From: 1-14-2-50-31-20 sp964617555
GTDB taxonomy: Bacteria; Bacteroidota; Ignavibacteria; Ignavibacteriales; Melioribacteraceae
Assembly: GCA_964617555.1 (NCBI GenBank)
Contig: CAZTYP010000106.1
Coordinates: forward strand, 60,952-124,951
Direction of reading: 5' to 3'
Length of the DNA: 64,000 nucleotides
Made by a program: the position numbers and the translations under genes. Position 1 is the stretch's first letter. The number at the start of each line of letters is the position of its first letter. Of this stretch, positions 7,671 to 17,286 are shown one piece after another. Under the pieces are notes generated by a model. It searched no databases, was not told the origin of the DNA, and saw only the letters and a program-made list of their open reading frames with translations.

Positions 7671-8862
7671 TCACTTATACACCGCCCCGGATGAAAAGGG
7701 AAAGTACGGCAACTACGGCGGAAAGTTTGTACCGGAAACTTTAATATCGGCTTTGTACGAACTTGAAGAAACTTACAAAGAAGCACGACAAGATGAAAAT
7801 TTCCTTAAAGAATTAAGCGAACTTCAAAAAAATTACAACGGAAGAGAGACACCCTTGACCTTTGCAGACAGACTGACGGCACATTACGGCAAAGGGAAAA
7901 TATATCTTAAACGGGAAGATCTAAACCATACCGGTGCTCATAAACTTAACAATACACTCGGACAAATATTACTGGCAAAGCGACTCGGGAAGAAAAGAAT
8001 AATTGCCGAAACCGGTGCAGGTCAACATGGAGTTGCAACAGCAACAGTTTGCGCAAAGTTCGGACTGGAATGCACTGTGTATATGGGAGAAGTGGATGTT
8101 GAGCGTCAAGAGATGAATGTATTCCGGATGAAAATGATGGGGGCAAAAGTAGTTCCGGTTTCATCAGGAAGCAGAACATTAAAAGACGCCACTAACGAAG
8201 CAATACGAGATTGGGTTACTAATGTAGAAAACACTCATTATATAATCGGCTCCGTTGTAGGTCCGCACCCTTATCCAATGATAGTAAGGGATTTTCAAAC
8301 CGTCATAGGCACAGAAACAAAAGCACAAATTAATAAAGCGGAATCGCGTAACCCTGATTATATTGTTGCATGTGTCGGTGGCGGATCTAATGCTATAGGT
8401 ATGTTCTATCCTTTTATAAACGACAGTGATGTTAAGCTGATAGGTGTTGAAGCTGCCGGATTTGGTGTAGATACCGATAAACATTGTGCTACACTAACTA
8501 AAGGAACACCGGGTATTTTTCAAGGAATGAATACTTACCTCCTCCATAACGATGAAGGACAAATTACGGAAGTGCATTCCATCTCAGCCGGATTGGATTA
8601 CCCCGGGGTCGGACCGGAGCACAGTTTCTTAAAAGATTTAAAACGGGTAATATATTCATCCGTTACCGATGAAGAAGCATTGCAAGCAGCGGTAAAACTC
8701 TCGCAACTTGAGGGAATTCTTCCCGCATTGGAATCATCGCATGCTATTGCATACTTAGATTACTTAATGCCGAAAACGAAAGATACTGATATAGTAATTG
8801 TAAATCTTAGCGGACGCGGAGATAAGGATTTGGGAACGTTGATTAGTAGAATAAAACTTTAG
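7663..8862 (+). CDS. trpB: Tryptophan synthase beta chain
   Basis: A 399-residue pyridoxal-phosphate enzyme that condenses indole with serine. The protein opens with GNYGGKFVPETL. The PLP lysine is in NHTGAHKLNN (Lys94), and the cofactor-phosphate loop is VGGGSNAIG. GVEAAG, AGLDYPGVGPEHSFL and the C-terminal LSGRGDKDL match the TrpB1 class that pairs with TrpA. trpA follows 14 bases later. Confidence 0.97.
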   Translation: MNSHLYTAPDEKGKYGNYGGKFVPETLISALYELEETYKEARQDENFLKELSELQKNYNGRETPLTFADRLTAHYGKGKIYLKREDLNHTGAHKLNNTLGQILLAKRLGKKRIIAETGAGQHGVATATVCAKFGLECTVYMGEVDVERQEMNVFRMKMMGAKVVPVSSGSRTLKDATNEAIRDWVTNVENTHYIIGSVVGPHPYPMIVRDFQTVIGTETKAQINKAESRNPDYIVACVGGGSNAIGMFYPFINDSDVKLIGVEAAGFGVDTDKHCATLTKGTPGIFQGMNTYLLHNDEGQITEVHSISAGLDYPGVGPEHSFLKDLKRVIYSSVTDEEALQAAVKLSQLEGILPALESSHAIAYLDYLMPKTKDTDIVIVNLSGRGDKDLGTLISRIKL

Positions 8863-8876
8863 ACTGAGAGTTAGTT

Positions 8877-9665
8877 ATGAATAAAAGCATAATCAAAGAT
8901 AGAATTAACGAAATAAACAACAGTGGCAAAAAGGCATTGTCCGTTTTTCTAACTTCGGGATTTCCTACAATTGAACACTTTACAGATAATGCAAATAAAA
9001 TTATAGAAGCGGGGGCGGATTTAATAGAGTTAGGAATGCCTTTCAGCGACCCGCTTGCCGATGGAGGTGTTATTCAATATTCATCACAAGTTGCATTGCA
9101 AAACGGAATAACTCAAAAGCAAACATTTAAATTTGCCGAGGCAATAAAAAAAGAAAATGATATTCCCATTATTTTAATGGGGTATGCCAACACTTTGCTA
9201 AAGTACGGAAAAGAACAATTTGAGACAGATGCAATAAATGCCGGTGTTGACGGTCTGATTATTCCCGATGTGCCTTTGGAAGAGTTTGACGAGTTTTTCT
9301 TTCCGTTTTCAGACAAGCTCGATAAAATACTTTTAACCACACCTACAAGTTCTGTCGAAAGAATAAAAACAATAGATAAAAAATCAACCGGATTTTTATA
9401 TTCGGTCTCTGTTTCCGGTACTACGGGTGTACGTAACGGGTTCAGTATTGCCTCAATTCAAAATCTAAAAACAACATATAAGATTGTAAAGAAAAATAAA
9501 ATGTTAATAGGATTCGGAATTTCCAAGCCTGAAAACATAAAACAACTTTCACCATTTGCCGACGGCTTTATTGTGGGAAGTGCTGTGATTAAAACTTTAC
9601 AAACCAAAGGTCTTGTGTACACAACCGAACTTATTAAAGCACTGAAGAACGCATGTGAAAGCTAA
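8877..9665 (+). CDS. trpA: Tryptophan synthase alpha chain
   Basis: A 262-residue TIM-barrel protein that cleaves indole-3-glycerol phosphate and passes indole to TrpB. The catalytic glutamate is in DLIELGMPFSDPLADG (Glu51), with the catalytic aspartate (Asp62) in the same segment. GLIIPDVPLEE, SVSGTTGVR and GFGISKPE follow in order. It is the last trp gene. Its stop codon is only three bases from the end of the convergent hemerythrin gene, so no terminator fits between them. Confidence 0.96.
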   Translation: MNKSIIKDRINEINNSGKKALSVFLTSGFPTIEHFTDNANKIIEAGADLIELGMPFSDPLADGGVIQYSSQVALQNGITQKQTFKFAEAIKKENDIPIILMGYANTLLKYGKEQFETDAINAGVDGLIIPDVPLEEFDEFFFPFSDKLDKILLTTPTSSVERIKTIDKKSTGFLYSVSVSGTTGVRNGFSIASIQNLKTTYKIVKKNKMLIGFGISKPENIKQLSPFADGFIVGSAVIKTLQTKGLVYTTELIKALKNACES

Positions 9666-9668
9666 TAT

Positions 9669-10124
9669 CTAAATTCCGCAACTATCGGTAACGGCATATA
9701 TCTGCCCGTCAATTATATTCAATTCGTCGCCCAAAACTTCTTCAATTTTAGGGAAAAGAACTCTCTCTTCGTTTCTAACATGTTTTTCCAAAAAGAAACC
9801 CAAATTATCCAAGTTTTGTTCTTTATCTCCTTTTTCTAAGCCGGAAATCATTTCTCCCATTTTATCATGCTCCGCTACCGCTTCATCAATCAACTTATCC
9901 AAAGCTTTATCTTTCCCTTTTGCCAAAGGAAAAAGGATTGTCTCTTCATGATTAAAATGAGGGATAAGCTCGGTATTGTAAGAGTGAATTACGTGTTTAA
10001 TTTTATTATTGATGGAACTGGTTCCCAAGTCGGTTTTAATAAAATTTTTCTTTATTCCCTGTGCCATTTTAAGCAACACATGATGGTCGTGAGATAAAGG
10101 GATAATTGTTTTGTGTCGTTTCAT
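9669..10124 (-). CDS. Hemerythrin-domain protein
   Basis: A 151-residue protein consisting of one hemerythrin HHE four-helix domain. The iron-ligand pattern is visible: LSHDHHVLL, HFNHEETILFP, AEHDKM and LEKHVRNEERVLFP. Such proteins bind a di-iron centre and oxygen or nitric oxide, or serve iron homeostasis; the ligand here cannot be told. It is the last of three minus-strand genes with DUF1858/DUF2249 and DUF438 proteins, 42 bases from its neighbour, and ends almost touching trpA. Confidence 0.85.
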   Translation of the reverse strand: MKRHKTIIPLSHDHHVLLKMAQGIKKNFIKTDLGTSSINNKIKHVIHSYNTELIPHFNHEETILFPLAKGKDKALDKLIDEAVAEHDKMGEMISGLEKGDKEQNLDNLGFFLEKHVRNEERVLFPKIEEVLGDELNIIDGQIYAVTDSCGI

Positions 10125-10166
10125 TTTAAGCTCGTATTTTATTTTTATCTGATATATTAAAAATAA

Positions 10167-10706
10167 CTAATTTTTCTTTTTTATATATGTATCGAACATT
10201 TGTTCTCCGAGATTTTCCACGTAAACCTCATATCCTTTTTCTTCCACCATCTGGATTAAAGGAGCCGGAACAAAAGGGGTTGACAAAAGATACAACTCAT
10301 TGCCGGAAATATCATGAATCTCTTTTGTAACACGTCCCGCTGGATGAATACCGTTTTCCAAATCTATGTATGCATCGTATTCAAGCTTTACATTTTCCCT
10401 TTTAACCCATCCGGGTTTTTCCTGTTTGGCGGGATCGGCTTCTTCTTCAATATCCAACCGCTTTAATCCCGCCGCATCTCGTAATTTTGAGATAAGCTCT
10501 GCAATAGGAATATCTCCGATAGTTGCCGCCTGTTTAAGAGTTGCAACTTTTGCAACGGTTTTTCTGAGTATCGGATTTTTTAGTTTTTTAAATGTCGGAA
10601 CTATCTCTATTAATTTATCTTCTAATTCGGGATAGTTTTCCAAAAAATCGCTTACCATTGTTTGTGGTGTTATTTCTGTTTTTATTATTTTTTTTGCATC
10701 AGACAT
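10167..10706 (-). CDS. DUF1858 plus DUF2249 domain protein
   Basis: A 179-residue soluble protein. Residues 10-75 (ITPQTMVSDFLENYPELED, then IPIAELISKLRDAAGL) match the DUF1858 domain, also found at the ends of hybrid-cluster and NO-stress proteins. Residues about 110-175 (DLENGIHPAGRVTKEI, LLSTPFVPAPLIQMVEEKGY) match DUF2249. Function is not established. Both domains commonly sit beside hemerythrin and DUF438 genes, as here. It starts one base after the DUF438 gene ends, so the two are almost certainly co-translated. Confidence 0.75.
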   Translation of the reverse strand: MSDAKKIIKTEITPQTMVSDFLENYPELEDKLIEIVPTFKKLKNPILRKTVAKVATLKQAATIGDIPIAELISKLRDAAGLKRLDIEEEADPAKQEKPGWVKRENVKLEYDAYIDLENGIHPAGRVTKEIHDISGNELYLLSTPFVPAPLIQMVEEKGYEVYVENLGEQMFDTYIKKKN

Positions 10707-10707
10707 T

Positions 10708-11940
10708 TTAATCCTCGTAATTTAATATTCTTCTTTCACCTTCCAAATTTCTGTACTCGCTTACATCGTGGCTCATTTCCACAGTTCCCAAATAATTACC
10801 TTTTTTATCCCTAACAGCATAATAAGCTATGTGAACAAATTTATCTCCCATTTGAATCCAGAATTTTGCTTTGTCTTGTTTGCCCGATTTGAAATCATTC
10901 AAAATTTGGTCAACAATATGAACACTTGAAGGGGGATGACAGTATTGCACCAGTCTTCCCAAAATAGCTTTACTCCGCTGGAATACCCGGTCTGGTCCTT
11001 GTGAAAAATATTTTACTTTGTCGTCTTTATCCACAAAAGTAAAATCAACAGGTAAAACATTAAGAAAACCGTCTAATTCTTCGGGAGTAAAAGAACCGGT
11101 TGGTAACTTAATTTTATCAGATATTTTTGCCTCGTTTTTTTCTTCGTCGGATAATTTAGGCATCCACTCAACTTCCGGCGTATAAAGGCAATAACCAATT
11201 TCTTCACTTTGTTGTTGAATTTGGTACCACTCAAAATCGTTTAAGGTATCCATTGCCATCGGGAATAAAATTTCCTCTTCTTTGTAAATCATATCGGATA
11301 TTGATTTTAATGTGGGATTAAAAATCATCTCAAAATATGCTTCAAGCTCTTCGTTGGTTGCTTTGTTGTTTTCGGATAAAAGTTGAATGGATGATTTTAA
11401 AAACGCTCTTGTTTCATCGTGTTTTCCCCACATAACCATCGGAGGACCGGTAATATCATGTTTTTCCAAAAACGGAAAAAGTAAATTTTCCAATTTAATG
11501 TAATGTTTTTCTACATCCATTAGTTCGTTAAAAAGAGTATGTATTGCAAAAATTGTTTTTTGCTCAATTACCTTCGGTTCTCCTTTTTCTACGGAATATT
11601 GAAAGTGTTTGATTTTATCTATCTGTTTTTGAAGAGCTTCGTTCTCTTTTATCAGTATATGTAAAGGATGTCCTTCCGGAATTTGTTGTGCCATTGAAGT
11701 ATCAATTGCACCGTTTAATGCCTCGGTGTGAAGGTCGCAAAGTTTAAGAACTTCTTCCCGATCAAGCCCTTCCTCTATTAATTCCTCTTCTGCTTGAACC
11801 ACTTCGTTGTAAGGAACACTTCCCATTAATTCAACAAGTTTGGCTTGTGTATCTTCAGTAGAGTTTCCGTCATGTAAACCAAGTATCAACTTTTTCAACT
11901 GATCAACACGTTGACGGCTGTTATTTAAAAATTCACTCAT
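10708..11940 (-). CDS. DUF438 / hemerythrin / PAS domain protein
   Basis: A 410-residue soluble protein with three parts. The N-terminal helical DUF438 domain is at about 1-85. A hemerythrin HHE domain covers about 90-230 (GHPLHILIKE, EKHYIKLENLLFPFLEKHDI, WGKHDETR, YKEEEILFPMA). A PAS domain covers about 285-400 (LNVLPVDFTFVDKDDKVKYF, RLVQYCHPPSSVHIV, YYAVRDKKGNYLGTVEMSHD). This is a sensor-like assembly for oxygen, NO or redox, without an output kinase. It is first of the three-gene minus-strand operon. The upstream gap holds a short inverted repeat, AATAC/GTATT (12009-12023), that could be an operator. Confidence 0.82.
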   Translation of the reverse strand: MSEFLNNSRQRVDQLKKLILGLHDGNSTEDTQAKLVELMGSVPYNEVVQAEEELIEEGLDREEVLKLCDLHTEALNGAIDTSMAQQIPEGHPLHILIKENEALQKQIDKIKHFQYSVEKGEPKVIEQKTIFAIHTLFNELMDVEKHYIKLENLLFPFLEKHDITGPPMVMWGKHDETRAFLKSSIQLLSENNKATNEELEAYFEMIFNPTLKSISDMIYKEEEILFPMAMDTLNDFEWYQIQQQSEEIGYCLYTPEVEWMPKLSDEEKNEAKISDKIKLPTGSFTPEELDGFLNVLPVDFTFVDKDDKVKYFSQGPDRVFQRSKAILGRLVQYCHPPSSVHIVDQILNDFKSGKQDKAKFWIQMGDKFVHIAYYAVRDKKGNYLGTVEMSHDVSEYRNLEGERRILNYED

Positions 11941-12070
11941 TTTCTTTTCCTTTGGTTTTTAAAAAAGAATATTTATTCCGATTATAAATTTAATATTTAT
12001 TTAGATTAAATACAAATAGTATTCATTTAAAACAAAAGAAGATATATTGATACTTAAAAACCGTGAAAGA

Positions 12071-13543
12071 TTATTTTTTTGTTTTGATTATTACTCCGTC
12101 GCTCTCGTTATGTAATCTATCAACGGAGGTAATAACATAAACGGCATCTTCTTTAACGGGAGAATAATAACTTGTTCTATTATTTAATACTTTGTTAATA
12201 ATATGCTCGGGGTTATTCAAATTGATTTTTTCGTTAGTAGCGAATTTATAAACCAAATAATAATTAGGAAACCCCTTATCTGTTGCGGAATTAGGAACAT
12301 TCCAATAAAGTAAAGTGCCGGATTTGGTTGGTATTTGATGGAGATTTTCCGGTTTAAGAGGCGGAATTGAATCAAGCCACGGCATTACCGGAGGAAGAGC
12401 CGTTGTTTTGTACCAATTGTTTTTCATCGAGTCTGCAAGACCGCTCCAATTAAGTGTGATAGATTTTGCGGAAAAATAGACTTCGCCCGAAACATTTTTT
12501 GTTGCTCGGTTCATTCTAACCTGGTTGCCGATTTGTGATTTATCCCCCGAATAATTTTCGGAACACATTTTGCTTGAATAAAGCCCTATATATAGATGTC
12601 TGCCGTTGGTAACAGTACTCCACCAAGGAAGAAGTTTTGCATAGTCTGCTTTCTCATGTCCAATTTCCCAATAAAGCTGCGGATTTATATAATCAACTAT
12701 TTTATTTTGCAACCAGTTTAACGGGTCGCAGTAAATAACATCATAGGAATTAAATCCGTCTGTTTTCGCATATTCGTTTCGTACAATTCCAAATGGAGAA
12801 ATGCCGAATTTAACATACGGCTTCTCTTTTTTTATTATTTTATATAACTCTTTCATCAATAAATTAATATTATCCCGTCTCCAGTTGTCTATATCGGAAA
12901 ACCCTCTGCTATATTTAATAAAAGTTAAAGAGTCTTCGTGTGTAATTTTAGGTTTATAAGGATAGAAATAATCATCAAAATGAATTCCGTCCACATCGTA
13001 TCTTGTTAAAACATCTTTCATAACTTTTTTGATATGCTCACGTACTTGCGGCAACCCGGGGTTTAACATTTTAAATTTTTCTGAAGTAATTAACCAATCG
13101 GGGTGTTTTACGGCAATATGATTTTTACTGAGGTTATAAGCGGTTGTATCTCTTACGGCTCTGTAAGGATTAAACCAGGCATGCAACTCCAAACCATGCT
13201 TGTGAGCTTCTTCAATTGCTACTTGCAACGGGTCATAAAACGGTTCAGGAGCTTTTCCCTGCGTACCCGTAAGCCAATAAGACCAGGGTTCGTAATTCGA
13301 TTTATAAAGCGCATCACATTCGGTTCGCACTTGAAAAAAAACCGCATTAATTCCGGCATCGGCAAGTAATCTTAATTGATTTATTAAATTCCGTTTTTGT
13401 ACAGCCGTAGATGTATCTTTATTAATAGGCCAATCTATATTTGCAACAGTTGCAATCCAAGCTCCGCGAAACTCATATTTTGGTGTGGGTTTTTGTGAAA
13501 AAACGGATACGGATAAAAGCAAAAGAAAAAAGAAAATTTTCAT
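12071..13543 (-). CDS. Exported family-10-like glycosyl hydrolase (GHL10/DUF187)
   Basis: A 490-residue protein with signal peptide MKIFFFLLLLSVSVFSQ. The following TIM-barrel domain matches the GHL10 (DUF187) group: EFRGAWIATVANIDWP at the start, GINAVFFQVRTECDALY, HGLELHAWFNPYRA, and YDVDGIHFDDYFYPY with candidate catalytic aspartates. A C-terminal fibronectin-like stretch (about 400-490, PPLKPENLHQIPTKSGTLLY) completes it. It probably acts in the periplasm or at the surface on a polysaccharide; the substrate is unknown. Related proteins include B. subtilis YngK. It is divergent from clpB. Confidence 0.82.
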   Translation of the reverse strand: MKIFFFLLLLSVSVFSQKPTPKYEFRGAWIATVANIDWPINKDTSTAVQKRNLINQLRLLADAGINAVFFQVRTECDALYKSNYEPWSYWLTGTQGKAPEPFYDPLQVAIEEAHKHGLELHAWFNPYRAVRDTTAYNLSKNHIAVKHPDWLITSEKFKMLNPGLPQVREHIKKVMKDVLTRYDVDGIHFDDYFYPYKPKITHEDSLTFIKYSRGFSDIDNWRRDNINLLMKELYKIIKKEKPYVKFGISPFGIVRNEYAKTDGFNSYDVIYCDPLNWLQNKIVDYINPQLYWEIGHEKADYAKLLPWWSTVTNGRHLYIGLYSSKMCSENYSGDKSQIGNQVRMNRATKNVSGEVYFSAKSITLNWSGLADSMKNNWYKTTALPPVMPWLDSIPPLKPENLHQIPTKSGTLLYWNVPNSATDKGFPNYYLVYKFATNEKINLNNPEHIINKVLNNRTSYYSPVKEDAVYVITSVDRLHNESDGVIIKTKK

Positions 13544-13691
13544 TACAGAACCACTTTTTGTTAAAATTAGATAAGTAAAAATAATAACAATTAAAGAAAG
13601 TTATTAGATTTATTCTAATAACGTGGAACTTTTGAATCTTTACGGTTGTTGTTACATCAAACAATAAAAAAATTGAAAGAGGTGAAAAATT

Positions 13692-16310
13692 ATGGCAATT
13701 GATTTAAACAAATTTACCGTAAAAGGTCAAGAAACAATACAAAATTCAATCGAGATTGCTCAGAACTACAATAATCAAATTGTTGAGGCTGAGCATCTTC
13801 TTGCGGCCTTGTTGCAAGATAACGATAGTGTGGCTGTTTCGATTATTCAAAAAATAGCTGCACATGCCGACACGTTGCGAATAAAGGTAGGTGAACTGCT
13901 TGAGAAGAAACCGAAAGTTACCGGTGCGGGTATCGGCAACCAACAACTTTCTCAAGAAGTGGGAAAGATTTTAGATACTTCGGCAAAGGAAGCATCTAAT
14001 TTAAAAGACGAGTATATTTCCACCGAACATATTCTGATAGCAATTACCGAATCGGGTGGTGAAGTTGCAAAATTATTAAACACGCACGGAATAACAAAAA
14101 ACACAATTCTTGCGGCTTTAAAAGATATACGTGGAAACCAAAGGGTAACTTCGCAAAACCCCGAAGATACTTATCAATCCTTAAAAAAATACGGAAGGGA
14201 TTTAAACCAACTTGTGAAAGAAGGAAAACTTGATCCGGTTATAGGTCGCGACGAAGAAATTCGTCGTGTGCTCCAAGTTCTTTCCAGACGTACAAAAAAT
14301 AATCCTATTCTAATCGGTGAACCCGGTGTGGGTAAAACGGCAATAGCCGAAGGGTTGGCTTACAGAATTGTATCGGGAGATATTCCCGATAATTTGAAGG
14401 ATAAAAGAATAGTTGCTCTGGATTTAGGAGCATTGGTTGCCGGGGCACAATTTCGCGGACAGTTTGAAGAGCGTTTAAAAGCAGTAATTAAAGAAGTGCA
14501 AAGTTCCAACGGAGAAATTATTCTTTTTATTGATGAAATTCATCAACTTGTTGGGGCGGGAAAAACAGACGGGGCAATGGATGCCGCAAATATTCTTAAG
14601 CCGGCATTGGCCAGAGGCGAACTACATGCTGTTGGTGCAACAACATTAAACGAATATAAAAAATACATCGAAAAAGATGCGGCGCTCGAAAGACGTTTTC
14701 AACCGGTGATGGTGCAAGAGCCAAGCGAAGAAGATGCAATTTCCATTCTGCGAGGTTTAAGTGAACGTTACGAAGTTCATCACGGAGTAAGAATAACCGA
14801 TGCCGCTCTTGTTGCAGCCGTTCAACTTTCCAGCAGATATATTACCGACAGATTTTTACCCGATAAAGCTATTGACTTAATTGACGAGGCGGCTTCCAAG
14901 TTACGAATTGAAATTAACTCAATGCCCGAAGAATTGGATCAGTTGGAGAGAAAAATACAACAACTTGAAATTGAACGTGAAGCATTAAAACGGGAAAAAG
15001 ACGATCTTTCCAAATCCAGATTGGAAGAGATAAAAAAAGAACTTGCGGAACTTGACGATAAAAGAAAAGTTCTTAAAAGTCAGTGGATGCAAGAACGCGA
15101 AAAAATCCAAAAAATAAGAGATTTAAAAAGCGAAATTGAAAATCAAAAAGTTCTTGCCGATAAATATGAACGCGAAGGCGATTTCGGGAAAGTGGCCGAA
15201 ATTCGTTACGGCAAAATTGTTGAATTGGAAAAACAACTTCAAGAGGAAACGGAAAGCTTAAAATTAATACAAAAACACAGAACGTTACTTAAGGAAGAAG
15301 TTGAAGCGGAAGATGTTGCCGAAGTTGTGGCAAAATGGACGGGAATTCCGGTAAGTAAAATGCTTGAAAGCGAACGCAGCAAACTTATCCGCTTGGAAGA
15401 TGAATTGCATAAACGTGTTGTCGGGCAAGACGAAGCCGTTGTTGCCGTTGCAAATGCGATACGCCGTTCGCGAGCAGGTTTACAAGATAAAAATCGTCCG
15501 ATAGGCTCTTTTATATTTATCGGTACAACCGGTGTGGGTAAAACGGAATTGGCACGCTCACTTGCGGATATATTGTTTGATGACGAACATGCAATGATTC
15601 GTATTGATATGAGTGAATATATGGAAAAACATTCCGTATCGCGTTTAATCGGTGCGCCTCCCGGATATGTGGGGTATGAAGAAGGCGGGCAATTAACCGA
15701 AGCCGTACGACGCAGACCGTATTCGGTTATTTTGCTTGACGAAATTGAAAAAGCTCATCCGGATGTTTTTAATGTTCTGCTCCAAGTTTTGGACGACGGA
15801 CGTTTAACCGATAATCAAGGACGAACGGTTAATTTCAAAAATACAATTATAATTATGACTTCCAATATCGGTTCGCATTTAATACAAGAAAAAATGAGCG
15901 GATTAACGGAAGAAAATATTAACAGCATAATGAGCGAATTGGAAACAAGTTTAACAGGCTTGCTCAGACAAACAATTCGTCCTGAGTTTTTAAACCGTGT
16001 TGACGAAATAGTTTTATTCAAACCGTTATTAAAACGTGAACTTGTCGGTATTATTGATATCCAATTGCGAATGGTTGAAAAATTATTGCAAGATAAGAAT
16101 ATGAAAATCGAAGTTACCGACAAAGCAAAAGAGTTCTTGTTAGAGAGAGGTTATGATGTTACTTACGGTGCAAGACCATTGAAGCGAACAATACAGCGTT
16201 ATGTACTTAATCCGCTTTCAACGGAATTGCTCTTAAATAAATTTGAAAACGGTGATACTATTCTTGTTGATGTTGGTGCTGACGGTAAACCGGTGTTCAA
16301 GAAAAAGTAA
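13692..16310 (+). CDS. clpB: ATP-dependent disaggregase ClpB
   Basis: An 872-residue Hsp100 chaperone that extracts proteins from aggregates with DnaK. The N-terminal Clp repeat domain covers about 1-150. The first AAA+ module has GEPGVGKT at 209-216. A long coiled-coil middle domain (about 410-530) distinguishes ClpB from ClpA/ClpC. The second AAA+ module has GTTGVGKT at 611-618, IRIDMSEYMEKHSVSRLIG and pore loop GYVGYEEGG. Length equals typical ClpB. No CIRCE element is visible upstream, so its heat control is not evident from the sequence. A strong terminator follows. Confidence 0.97.
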   Translation: MAIDLNKFTVKGQETIQNSIEIAQNYNNQIVEAEHLLAALLQDNDSVAVSIIQKIAAHADTLRIKVGELLEKKPKVTGAGIGNQQLSQEVGKILDTSAKEASNLKDEYISTEHILIAITESGGEVAKLLNTHGITKNTILAALKDIRGNQRVTSQNPEDTYQSLKKYGRDLNQLVKEGKLDPVIGRDEEIRRVLQVLSRRTKNNPILIGEPGVGKTAIAEGLAYRIVSGDIPDNLKDKRIVALDLGALVAGAQFRGQFEERLKAVIKEVQSSNGEIILFIDEIHQLVGAGKTDGAMDAANILKPALARGELHAVGATTLNEYKKYIEKDAALERRFQPVMVQEPSEEDAISILRGLSERYEVHHGVRITDAALVAAVQLSSRYITDRFLPDKAIDLIDEAASKLRIEINSMPEELDQLERKIQQLEIEREALKREKDDLSKSRLEEIKKELAELDDKRKVLKSQWMQEREKIQKIRDLKSEIENQKVLADKYEREGDFGKVAEIRYGKIVELEKQLQEETESLKLIQKHRTLLKEEVEAEDVAEVVAKWTGIPVSKMLESERSKLIRLEDELHKRVVGQDEAVVAVANAIRRSRAGLQDKNRPIGSFIFIGTTGVGKTELARSLADILFDDEHAMIRIDMSEYMEKHSVSRLIGAPPGYVGYEEGGQLTEAVRRRPYSVILLDEIEKAHPDVFNVLLQVLDDGRLTDNQGRTVNFKNTIIIMTSNIGSHLIQEKMSGLTEENINSIMSELETSLTGLLRQTIRPEFLNRVDEIVLFKPLLKRELVGIIDIQLRMVEKLLQDKNMKIEVTDKAKEFLLERGYDVTYGARPLKRTIQRYVLNPLSTELLLNKFENGDTILVDVGADGKPVFKKK

Positions 16311-16333
16311 ATTAATAAAATTAAAAAGAAAAG

Positions 16334-16378
16334 AAGCAATTAACTCGAAATATGTTGAGTTGATTGCTTTTTTTTATT
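16334..16378 (+). terminator. clpB terminator
   Basis: AAGCAATTAACTC (16334-16346) pairs with GAGTTGATTGCTT (16357-16369), 13 base pairs with one G-U, a 10-base loop, and a run of T to about 16377. Confidence 0.88.
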
Positions 16379-16617
16379 TAAAATATTTTTTATAAGAACA
16401 AACAACGCAATAAATTATTTCGAAAAACCATTTATGAAAAAAAGTTCATTTATACAATGGGTTGCTTATAAATTCATTTATGAAGAATAAATTGAGTAAT
16501 GGTAAATTTAAAAATCAACAAAAGAAAACAGAAAATTTAATACACACTTATAAGTTAGTTCAAAAAAAAGATTAAATAAAAAAAGTATTTGAAAATCATC
16601 GAAAGAATATTCCGAAT
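16379..16617. other. AT-rich intergenic gap
   Basis: Between clpB and the convergent barrel gene (gap 16311-16617) only the clpB terminator is recognisable. The remaining 240 bases are very AT-rich, with no coding frame, repeat or RNA that I recognise. Confidence 0.6.
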
Positions 16618-17271
16618 TCACTCAAAAATTATATTTATTCCCAAGTCTATTGAAACAAAATGGTGTGTGGAATAACTGGCAGCATAGCCGTAATCTCCAA
16701 GATTATAAACATCTTCGTTAAATATATAATGATATTTAACTGCCGCATCAAGATTAAGGATTTCGTTTATGGGGTATTCAAAACCGAAACCGGGAGTAAT
16801 ACCGCCAGAAGTTATATCGGTTGAAGGATAATTTACATTATTGGAGTTTCCGTTTTCATTAATATATTTTCCGTAAATTTCACGGGATATTTTATAGGCA
16901 CCGCCCTCAATAATAACATAAGGATGAAATTCCGTTTCCGTTTTGAAAAAGAATTTAACATATAATAAAACAGGAATTGAGTTGATAGGAGCTTCAATAT
17001 TATAGTGTCCTTTATTTCCGTTTTCTTTTACGGTGTTATTTAATGCGTCCAAATCTAACGACCAACTGTTATATCCGATTATTAAACCGACTCTTCCGGT
17101 TTCGCTAAAATTGTAAAAAACACCGCCATAGCCGCCAAATTGAGTGTTATAATAATCATTAAAATCTCCCGAAGGAAAATTTACCGCTCCGCTAACGGTA
17201 AATCCGTATTTCCCTTTTTGTGCAAAAAGAGTAACGGAAAGGAATAATATAAAAACAATTATTTTTTTCAT
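16618..17271 (-). CDS. Outer-membrane beta-barrel protein
   Basis: A 217-residue exported protein with signal peptide MKKIIVFILFLSVTLFAQ, then alternating hydrophobic, aromatic and glycine-rich strands (YGFTVSGAVNFPSGDF, GGYGGVFYNFSETGRVGLIIG, ending HHFVSIDLGINIIFE). This matches a small eight-stranded porin-like barrel (outer-membrane protein beta-barrel domain). It ends in Phe-Glu rather than a C-terminal aromatic residue. Function unknown. It is 15 bases downstream of a similar gene, probably a tandem duplicate. Confidence 0.7.
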   Translation of the reverse strand: MKKIIVFILFLSVTLFAQKGKYGFTVSGAVNFPSGDFNDYYNTQFGGYGGVFYNFSETGRVGLIIGYNSWSLDLDALNNTVKENGNKGHYNIEAPINSIPVLLYVKFFFKTETEFHPYVIIEGGAYKISREIYGKYINENGNSNNVNYPSTDITSGGITPGFGFEYPINEILNLDAAVKYHYIFNEDVYNLGDYGYAASYSTHHFVSIDLGINIIFE

Positions 17272-17286
17272 GAGCTTATATTCTGT

